Shown here piece after piece: positions 56,100 to 64,000 of a stretch of 64,000 nt of DNA. The position numbers were made by a program, and so were the translations under genes. Source of the DNA: Kryptolebias marmoratus (lineage: Eukaryota; Chordata; Actinopteri; Cyprinodontiformes; Rivulidae); assembly GCF_001649575.2 (NCBI RefSeq), contig NC_051452.1, forward strand, positions 5,676,452 to 5,740,451, written 5' to 3'. The notes under the pieces are model-generated. The model saw only the letters and a program-made list of their open reading frames with translations, did no database searches and was not told where the DNA came from. Numbering within the stretch: position 1 is the first letter of the stretch; every line of letters starts with the position of its first letter.

Positions 56100-56960
56100 T
56101 GTCCCACATGTTCATTTTCTTAAGATATTAAGCAATTTAATTACAGTTAAGAGCATTAAGGAGCAATTTTAAGTATAATTTGCAGTTCATGAACTGTTTT
56201 TGAAAATTACTCTTAATATAATTAACTTCTGTCATTAGGGCCTAATCCCTGCAGGCTACAGAGGGAATGCTTCCTTTAAGAAATTACATACATGTGACGC
56301 TACATTCAGCTCCTTTTTCAGAAGGAAGGCTGGACCGCAAAGGTTTCCCTCTTCAGTGAAGTAATTTTTTGTTTCCAGGGTGCAAAACAGCAGGATTATC
56401 ATAACATTTGGGTCTGAAATAGTGAATTTAAGGGAAATCGCCCCCGAAAAGAAGGGCAAAGGGTAAGAAATCATGGATTTTTTATGAGCGCATTAACCCA
56501 GCGTCGAATTGCGCTGTCTGTTCCATCTCTGGTGAAGTATACCGCTTAATTAGAGCAGATATTTCCTTGTCGAAAATAGCGGGGGCCAACGTCTAATTAA
56601 ATCAAGAGGACAGTGGCATATTAGTGATGGGAACGCCCAGGCAGCCATCCACCATCGGCCACAGCGCCTTCATAAAACATGCATGCAGCAGTGCGAGAAG
56701 AAAGCTCTCATTTAGCAGGAAGGAGAGGGAAAAGGTGCAGAATCCATTCAGGGCTGGGGTCTCTGAGGGGCGAGCCTTGCACCTTGACGGCTAAGTGATG
56801 GTTTGCTTAACGCCGGCTCTGATGAGGTTAAGGACGTGTCACTTTGTCTTTGACCGGGCTTTAATCAGGCTCCAGCCAGCCCTCTGGCACAAGCTGAGGC
56901 TTCGCTGCCACGTAGCTGACCGCTGATTTAGAATGATATGATTACACCTACACCGGCATG
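56100..56960. promoter_or_regulatory. Candidate non-coding regulatory island (long)
   Basis: 860 bp of unique, repeat-free, evenly composed DNA. TTAATTACAGTTAAG, TCATTAGGGCCTAATCC (near-palindromic around GGGCC), GCTTAATTAGAGCAG (56545), TCTAATTAAATCAAG (56592) and a GC-richer end. No open frame above 72 codons. This is the most extended island of this type here. Confidence 0.4.
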
Positions 56961-56990
56961 CTGTGCAGCAGTGTGAATTAGCCTCCACCC

Positions 56991-57016
56991 CCCCACACAC
57001 ACACACCTCTCTCTCT
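56991..57016. repeat. C-run / (CA)n / (CT)n compound repeat
   Basis: CCCCCCC, then about six CA units, then CTCTCTCT. Confidence 0.85.
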
Positions 57017-57266
57017 AGAAACTGTGTAATGAGCGATGTTCCCTGCGCCCAGCTGGGGCCTCGCGGACTCAGCCATGATCCGGCATCCTAATCAGCCGTC
57101 AGCCAAAAACGCTGCTGCATTAGAATCTGTGTTTGTGCATATCAAAAGACTTCCACAAACGTATTGGCAAAACACATAATCACTCATCCCTTGAAGAAAG
57201 GGGGGGCTGGGGGCCTGGGTGAGCGACGGACAGACTGACGGATCCTGTTTGAAGGAAATCACTGCG
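57017..57266. other. Non-coding, GC-moderate
   Basis: Unique DNA without recognised features apart from a G-run near 57201. Confidence 0.4.
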
Positions 57267-57276
57267 GTCACGTGAC
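57267..57276. promoter_or_regulatory. CLEAR-type E-box palindrome
   Basis: GTCACGTGAC is the exact palindromic consensus of the CLEAR/M-box E-box bound by MiT/TFE factors (TFEB, MITF). A single site, function unknown. Confidence 0.3.
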
Positions 57277-59219
57277 GCCTGCAACTAGTCCAAGCCGAGG
57301 CTTTTAATTGAAGGATTCGGGCACAAAGAGGATAAAAACCCTGATCAGCTCAAAGTTTTCCACAGAAACCTAAAAACACCTGCTCATCAAAGTCCTGTTT
57401 ATTTAGATTTTATACATTTATCAAGAAAAAAAAGAGATAAAGACCCTATTTAAATAGATGAGCTAAGTCTAAAACCAAAAATATTAAATTCATCAACATT
57501 TAATACCAAAAACAAGCCGAGATCTTGTAAATAAAGACTAACTTTGTGAATGTCAAATCTTTTAAAACAGTATTGATTAAATAGAATCTTTAAACTAATA
57601 ATTTAATCATTTAATCTTAGTTTTCTTATTGTTTTTACCTGAACTGTAAAGCTTCTCGGAAATTTTCATTAAAGGATATTTGTTTCTTTTAGTTAGATTT
57701 ATAATTTATAAAACACTTTGTCGTGGTGTTTATTTGGATAAAATCTCACCGAAGGTCCCAGATGTTTTTAAAAATAAACACTTCTAATCTGAGACTAAAC
57801 GAATCTTTCCTACCAAACTGAACGCTTTTAAAAGAGAAAATTCAACAAATATTGAAATATGGGAAAGAATTTCATGATATTTAAGAGATTTTAGTTCATC
57901 AGGCAAACTGATAACTAAATGTTAGTTTTCAGTCTCAAGAATTTTGAAGATTTTAATCCCTTAATGGAAAAATAATGCCTCAGATTTCATCTTTGCCTCT
58001 GATTGATGTCTCGGCCGATAAGGTTTAAGATTTATGCATCAAAACTACAAAGTTACAGCTGAGGAAAAGTGTTTTTTAGGCTTTTAAAACTAATTAAAGT
58101 AGAAAAACAACAAGTCCTGATGTTCTGAGAGAGAAATTCACTTTAACGACAACACAAAGACCAGTTTTTATCCATCCTGCCTGCGTTTAAAGTGTAGAAG
58201 TTTAATATCATGATGGAAAAAAGCCCTTTTACTTCCTTGTTTTTAAACCGTTTCAGTCTGTTGATAATTTCACGTGTATGCCACATTTCAGCTCCGATTT
58301 ACTGCAGCGGAAAACAAGTCGAGCGACAACGGGAACACCGAACTCTTTCCTTGAACCAAACAAACATTCTTCCATCAGATTTTTGTGTTTTTGTTACTCA
58401 CAGAAGACGGGACGTCCTCTGGAATGAACATGTTCCTCCAGGACATCATGCTGACATCATGACCTGGAAACATTTGAGGGAAACTTTATTGAGATGAGCA
58501 CCGACAAAAAAAAAACAGGCAACCAACAAAAAACAAATCTTTTTGCAGTGGAAACGCCCATTTTTTAAAAACAAAAACTAAAATTTTGACCTTTTTCAAG
58601 CCAATCAGTTAAAGTTCTGTCTGGGTGGATCTCTGCAGCAGCAGAGTCCCAGATCTCTGCAGGAGTCCGGTCTGCTGCTGCCAAACGGGGTGTTTCGGTG
58701 ACAGCAAGCTCATAAAACGATAAATGCAAATTAATTAAAGTCCACGCGGGGGTGCTTACAGAGCTGTCCAACCCCACCAAGGTGCATCAAACCCCCTCTG
58801 ACAGTCGGAGCATTGTTGTCTTTGTGACGCTCTGCAGCTGCTGTTTTCATACGAGGAGACAGAGACGACTCTCACACACAGGATTTTACCTTCAACTGAT
58901 CCAAAACAGCAGCTTCTTTAAAAATTATTTGTAGAAGTGGATTCATGTGATGATCCAAACACAAAGAGATCTGCTCTCTTGGCATTCTGGGAAATGTAGG
59001 AAATGAGCAACTGGGCACGAGAAAAAAAACAAACTGAATTAGTTTTCGTTGTAATTTTGAGTAACTGCAACGTTTATTACAGATTTCTTGTTTTCAAAGA
59101 CATTTAAATATTTTCCTTGGAATCTTTTAGCAAAAATCAAAAACGTCTCGCTGGAAATGTAGAAAAAGGAGCAGTAAAACACCGGTAATGTGTGAGGATA
59201 AGTCTGTTTTATCGTGCTC
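57277..59219. other. AT-rich non-coding DNA
   Basis: 57360-58200 is very AT-rich. Frames of 60-95 codons (58210-58497) lack any feature. No gene recognised. Confidence 0.5.
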
Positions 59220-59660
59220 TTCTCGCACTCCTCTGTAGCACCGCTGGCACCAGGCTGCACCACCTGCTCCGGGACTCTTTTCGGTCCAGCCAGAATCAAC
59301 AGCTGGCTGCTCTTCTGACGCTCCGATTGGCTAATCCCCGCTGGTCAGTTGCGCCTTCCCTGCATGTCATTGAACTTTCTCTCACCGAGTGCCAGGTCAG
59401 AGGAGAGCGATCTCTGCTTCTGCCTCGCTCGCCTCTGCCCGGGCTCGTCCTTCATGTGCCCCCCTCCAACCCCACAAATGGTCCGGGTGGCATATGGGGA
59501 TATGTAAATAATTTAATGAGGTCAAAAGTGTGAGCGTCTCCTCCACTCTCCTCCCATACGAACCCTTTGAGTGGCATCACTGGATACAGATAGAATGTCC
59601 TTGTTGGCAAAACAAAGCCCTCGGTTACGTCTCTGTATCTGTAGCACGTGGAAGTGAGGG
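59220..59660. promoter_or_regulatory. Candidate non-coding regulatory island
   Basis: GC-richer unique stretch: CTCCGATTGGCTAATCC (59319, inverted CCAAT), GATATGTAAATAATTTAATG (59498, octamer-like ATGTAAAT plus AT cores). Overlapping frames of 69-113 codons have no family. Regulatory call inferred. Confidence 0.35.
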
Positions 59661-59799
59661 GCGCCCTCAAACACACGAGTCAGCCACAAGTCAAGTTAAA
59701 ACTTGGAAATTTAGAGTAACCCAAAAGGTCAGTCAGTGAGGGAACCTGAGGAGTCAAGGAAAGACCCAAAAACTCTCCATGGACCAGAAAGGCACAAGA

Positions 59800-60215
59800 C
59801 AATGACTTAAAATGTCCAGGAGGACAGGGAGTGAGGTAAAGAGGTGAAGAAGAGAGTCCAGGCAGGATGGAGAAAAGATTCAGCAGTGAGCAAGGTCAAA
59901 GGAAAGGTTTCCAGACAGTGGTGAGAGCGGCCATGTTGTCTGGTTTGGAGACAGAACAGGAAGTGTCAGAGCTGAAGATGTTGAGGTTCTCCTTGAGAGG
60001 GACGAGGATGGACAGGATTAGGAATGAGGTCATCAGAGGTCCAGCACAGGTTGAAGAACTGGGAGACAAAGTTAGAGACAATTTGGACATGTGCAGAGGA
60101 GGGACAGAAGGATGTTAGAGACAAAGAGGACAGATATGGATGCAGTTAGAGAGGACATGGAGGACAGAGGACACAGAGGACTCACTGTGGAGACCCCTGA
60201 AAAGGGAACAGAAGA
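59800..60215 (+). mobile_element. RTE-like LINE 3' end fragment
   Basis: Encodes a decayed LINE C-terminus: MLRFSLRGTRMDRIRNEVIR and LGDKVRD in one frame, then after a frameshift FGHVQRRD, followed by AVREDMEDRG. The order (ML-F-G-TRMDRIRNE, WFGHVQRRD, then a short GAA tail at 60207-60219) matches fish RTE-type LINE 3' ends. It is truncated, frameshifted and inactive. Confidence 0.85.
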
Positions 60216-61490
60216 AGAAGAAGATTACCCGTGTGTTTAAAGACTGAGATCAGCAATATTTTCTAAAATTCCATGTGATCAGAACAAAATGCTAATTTTT
60301 AAATGACTACAAGCTAATGTTTAGGGATCTAACATCATCATTAAATATCAAATACAAACTTCAAAATAAATGTATAAAAGTCTCAAACACACACATTCAG
60401 TACTGACTACTAAATTCTCTTAATTTTCCGTGGTTTAGGCGGCTATATCTGCAATAATGTAAGCTACTTTCAAAAGTTTTTGATGTTTAAAACACAGTTT
60501 TTGAGATTAGAACTCAGTTTATGTGTTTGAGACTCTTATTGTGAAGGAATGAAACGACTCGTGAGTTCATCTGCAGCGGAAGCCATAAACCACATCTCGG
60601 TTATTTAGTTAAATCCAATAAAAGTGACCCCAAAAAACTCAGATACAATTATTATTATAACAATAATGATTATAGTAAATAAAACAAATAGTGAGGCCCA
60701 GGAGAACAACAGGGTTCCCTTCCTCAGGATTCAGTTTGAACATTTTTAAACATCACCTTTTTTCCTGCCAAATAATTAGACATTTTATTGTAAAAATTTA
60801 GAAAATATTCCTTGTTTTCTTCTTTTTCGGAGTAACTCTAAAAAGCCATCGTACCTTTAAATCTGTATTTTAATGACTTTTTAATTTGACTTTAAGTAAA
60901 GGACATATACAAAATAATCCAATGAAGTTAAACTGAGGAAAAAACGTTTTTCTTATAAAACTGAAACATGGTGCATATGTTTTCACCCCCTCAAACGCTT
61001 TCCTGAACAACTTCAAGTATGCCAACTAATTATTATTTCTATAATAAATAAATAAATAATAAGAGGGACGCTCACCTGCCGGGGAAGGTCGGATTAGTCC
61101 GTTTGAGGTGGAAAAAAAGCAAAATTTCTTCTTCTTCTGACAAACTTTTCGATTTAAAGTCCACTTTAGAGTAAACTTTAGATTTAAATACGAAAAAATC
61201 TAATTTTAGCGGTCAGAGGGACACAAAAATAAACGGATGCTAAAGCGCTGATATTTCCCAACTCATTAAATTAATATGTAACACCTGCTGTATCCGTAGA
61301 AGAACAGAACAAGAATGAGGCCGCGGGCTCACGCTCGCCCCCTCCGGCCGGCGGAGGTACTGCAGGTCTCACTTCACGCTTCTTCATTGGGGTTTTCTGT
61401 CAGATAAACAATTTATGATTTACTAAACAAACATGAACTCCTCTATGAAAAATTAGCAGATATAATAGAAGATATTATATGTGATTTATA
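60216..61490. other. AT-rich non-coding DNA
   Basis: Simple AATA repeats at 61038-61060. A GC-rich, CpG-bearing patch near 61317-61370 (CCTCCGGCCGGCGGAGG, a perfect palindromic 17-mer) stands out. No gene. Confidence 0.45.
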
Positions 61491-62000
61491 TTAAAGTCCA
61501 ATCAAATACAGTTCAGTCAAGTTAATTTCAAAATATTAAATATTATACACAAATGGAATCCTATTTTTATCCAATTTAATAGTTAGATTTAAATTTAATT
61601 CCTGTTATACACAGCCCACTTAAATCCATCTAATTTAAACACAATGCATGCCAATTCAGTTCAATCCATTTCATAAAAGCACAAATAAATTTGGTTATAA
61701 GCCAATTTAATGTGTTCAGATCTATTTTAAAATCCAATTAATCTTGAATCAATAATTTCCAATTCAATCCGATTTTAACCCAATTTATTATGGTCAGAGT
61801 CATCAATAGGCCCAGATCAGTCCAGTTCACTGTAAGAGTTAAACCCAGTTTAGTTTAATCCAGTTTAGTCCAGTTACTTCAAATCAGTAAAGTTCAACTC
61901 AGACCGATTATAATCCAGTTCAGCGCGGTCAGATTCATATTTAAATCTGTTCACACACAATCCAATTCAGTCTATTCCTAATCCAGTTTAAAACAGCGAG
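61491..62000. repeat. Degenerate CCAATTTAA / CCAGTTCAG array
   Basis: About fifteen irregularly spaced words of the form CCAATT or CCAGTT followed by AA, CA or AG (examples at 61571, 61704, 61759, 61821, 61861, 61915). The left half is AATT-rich and the right half CAG-rich. It looks like an old simple-repeat array that has decayed, or repeated slippage of a TCCAGTTCAAT motif. Confidence 0.55.
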
Positions 62001-63104
62001 ATTCAGTAAATAATATAAACTATTAAACACTGTATAAAAAGCCAACAGATCACGTTGATCATTCAAAGTTTCATGAATCAGCAGCAGAGAAATAAAGCTC
62101 CAGTTGCTTTTATACCTGGGTCACATCATCGTGACCTCAAACCGATGGAATGAAGAGACGGGAACACAAAGACATGTTCATCTGACCCGTGAGTGGGCTG
62201 TGATTTAGAAAACGACTCAGGAGTAAAAAGATATTTAAAGCAAGAAGGAGCAGAGGAAGCATTCTGGTTAAAAACTCTTCTTTAAGCTAAAAAAAAGACA
62301 CATCTGTGTTCAACGCTGACCAGAAAACATCTCTGAGGTGAAAATTTAATGACCTGAAGATGTGAGGCGAGTTTTTAAACTTGTAAAAGTGTTGACTCCA
62401 CCTGCCTCCTAACATCCCGCCTTTCATTCCTCAGTTAGAAGAAAGAAATCAGATCTGTTCGCTCCGGAGCAACCTCCTCCTCCCCTCATCTGATGCAAAC
62501 CTCTTGTTTTATTTCAGGCACTAATCTGTTCTCCAGTGGAGCTCAGGCTGACTTTAGGGTGGAAAAAATGGCTCCTCGAACCCAGAGTTACAGCAAAACC
62601 TCAAACCTTTTTTAATGCTCTGTGCTCTGCCATGCTCTATCACCCTTATTTTGTCCATTTGAGCAGGATTTTATTTTTCCCCTTCCCATTTTTCCATATT
62701 TTTCCTCTTTTCTTGAATTAATAAATTCAAAATATTAAAAGCTTTTCCTGCTTTAACATTAAAAAATGTGTTTTTGTCCAGAAGAGGACAGAAGCTGCAG
62801 GTAGAGATGAATCTAAAAAAGAAAAGACAGATGAGTGTTTTCTAAAGGAGTTGATTTTTAGTGAATCTGTGGAGGCAGCAGAGAAGCCCGAGGCTAAATG
62901 TACACTTAGCTTTGGTCTCAACGAGGCCCAGCAGTGAATCATCAGAGCTCAGCTGTCCAAAATCCACCACCAATCTGGCCGGGGCATATGGCTGCATGAC
63001 ACTCGTACGAATTACTACTACACGCCGGTGTTGTTGTTTCTCCCCGCCTTTTTTAGGTCTTTCTACGAGCCGTTTCACATCAGAGCTGATGGACATCACT
63101 GAGG
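62001..63104. other. Non-coding, nothing assigned
   Basis: Frames of 61-112 codons, one through the pentanucleotide array. No domain. T-rich DNA at 62650-62720. Confidence 0.5.
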
Positions 63105-63141
63105 GGAGGAGAGGAGAGGAGAGGAGAGGAGAGGAGAGGAG
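63105..63141. repeat. (GAGGA)n pentanucleotide array
   Basis: About seven units of GGAGA/GAGGA. It drives a Glu/Arg-rich frame on the plus strand. Confidence 0.9.
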
Positions 63142-63181
63142 GATGAACTGCAGATGGTACTCAGGCTGAATTAAAAGCAAA

Positions 63182-63345
63182 CCAATCCTTGAAGGAATGC
63201 ATGTCGCCCACCATTCTCTCTGAAAGAGTCATTAAAGTCCATCCACTGGTTCAGGAGATATTTTGCTAACACACACACAAACGCAGACAGTATCGCCCGC
63301 CTTTAGCCGAGTTGAAAAGGAAGCTGAGTGCAGAGAAATCAATGG
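63182..63345 (+). repeat. RepA, short internally deleted copy
   Basis: Head CCTTGAAGGAATGCATGTCG then CCC, CATTAAAGTCCATCCACTGG, TTCAGGAGATATTTTGC, TAACACACACACAAACGC, and a tail TATCGCCCGCCTTTAGCC followed by GAGTTGAAAAGGAAGC. The middle of the monomer (ACCACACC...CATCTTGAA) is deleted. Confidence 0.8.
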
Positions 63346-63574
63346 CTCGCCCGCAGCTTGATTGCAATTAGCAGCTGTCGTCTTCTGGGCCTTCGGCTGA
63401 TGGTCGCAGACAGAATTGATCCGTAAATTTGGGACCGGAGTGGATCAACTTCAGTCGATATTTCAGACAGACGGCAGAAAGCTGTTCCAGGAGCGGAAGC
63501 AGAAATAATTTATTTATTTTGCATTTAAAAGCTTCTCTTTTTGACCTTTGTCATCTGAAGGTGTGTGCTCATTT

Positions 63575-63845
63575 GTCTGTCTGTAAGCAAAATATCTCAT
63601 GAATTACTGATCGAGTCGTAATGAAACTTTCAGAAACTAATCACTGGACGTGCTTCTGTGACTGACTCACTTTTAAGATGGCCACCACAGCTAATCCACA
63701 TTAGCCAACACAGAAATGGCTATTTACTAAAATAAGAGCCACCACTCCATCATTTGTCCACATGAGATGATTTTAGTGTAAAACTCTGACACTAAAGGTG
63801 GCAGGCGATATGCATTCCTTCGTGGAGGCCTTGGATTTTATTTTC
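63575..63845 (-). repeat. RepA, single monomer with head
   Basis: Plus-strand text: GTAAGCAAAATATCTCATGA, ATCACTGGACGTGC, TTTTAAGATGGCCACCACAG, AACACAGAAATGGCTATTT, CACTAAAGGTGGCAGGCGAT, ATGCATTCCTTCGTGGAGGC. Opposite in strand to the copy 230 bp to the left. Confidence 0.8.
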
Positions 63846-64000
63846 CAGTTGTTTTTTTGTATTTTTGTTTCTTTTCTGACAGGTTTCTCCCCTCTTCTCC
63901 CCGCTGCAGCCCTGCCCTCACCGCCTCCACCGCTGTGGGGTTGCAGGACGGTTTCATCACATCTTTCTCCATCTTTGACCTCCATCTTGGCTGCTTGTGA
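63846..64000. other. Non-coding, T-rich then GC-richer
   Basis: Nothing assigned before the window ends. Confidence 0.5.

Noticed and set aside
1..64000. CRISPR array, operon or prophage-like system
   Set aside because: No spaced identical repeats, no dense coding and no bacterial gene structure. The sequence is vertebrate.

Overview
This is vertebrate nuclear DNA, most likely from a ray-finned (teleost) fish. The repeats point that way: a Rex3-type RTE retrotransposon on the minus strand at 11681-12565, a Tc1-like transposon relic at 4490-5265, fish-style LINE 3' ends at 8253-8940 and 59800-60215, hAT-like miniature elements, and abundant (CA)n. The sequence is AT-leaning, with short GC-richer islands. 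All open frames are short (the longest is 171 codons) and none resembles a host protein or has a convincing exon structure. I therefore call no host gene. The window looks like a gene desert or a very long intron.

Three layers are visible. The first is a set of unique, GC-moderate islands with dense AT-core homeodomain-like words (TAATTA, TTAATT) and other clean transcription-factor words: about 2155-2425, 6200-6560, 10438-10870, 15050-15490, 33000-33560, 35985-36480, 38240-38560, 43840-44480, 49090-49600, 55260-55640, 56100-56960 and 59220-59660. These are candidate conserved non-coding regulatory elements. Conservation was not tested. The most specific sites are an RFX X-box palindrome (2395-2408), three CCAAT boxes spaced about 28-30 bp (23586-23654), a CLEAR-type E-box palindrome (57267-57276) and an ERE palindrome inside the Tc1 relic (4766-4778).

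The second layer is mobile-element debris. The dominant component is a dispersed family I could not name, called RepA here. It has about 16 loci on both strands covering roughly 5.5 kb, and several copies hold two or three head-to-tail monomers. One RepA copy is split by a LINE (8253-8940) and another by a 193-bp foldback element (51918-52110). A second family, RepB (17774-18577, 18598-18850, 42208-42460), includes a large inverted-repeat form. A short third family, RepC, occurs at 14810-14915 and 45715-45830.

The third layer is simple sequence: (CA)n, a T16/G-run interrupted by 8 Ns (2614-2680), an exact 7 x 21-bp degenerate minisatellite (28807-28953), a GAGGA pentanucleotide array (63105-63141) and a 500-bp eroded CCAATT/CCAGTT array (61491-62000).

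No operon, CRISPR array, tRNA, rRNA or intact coding gene was found.
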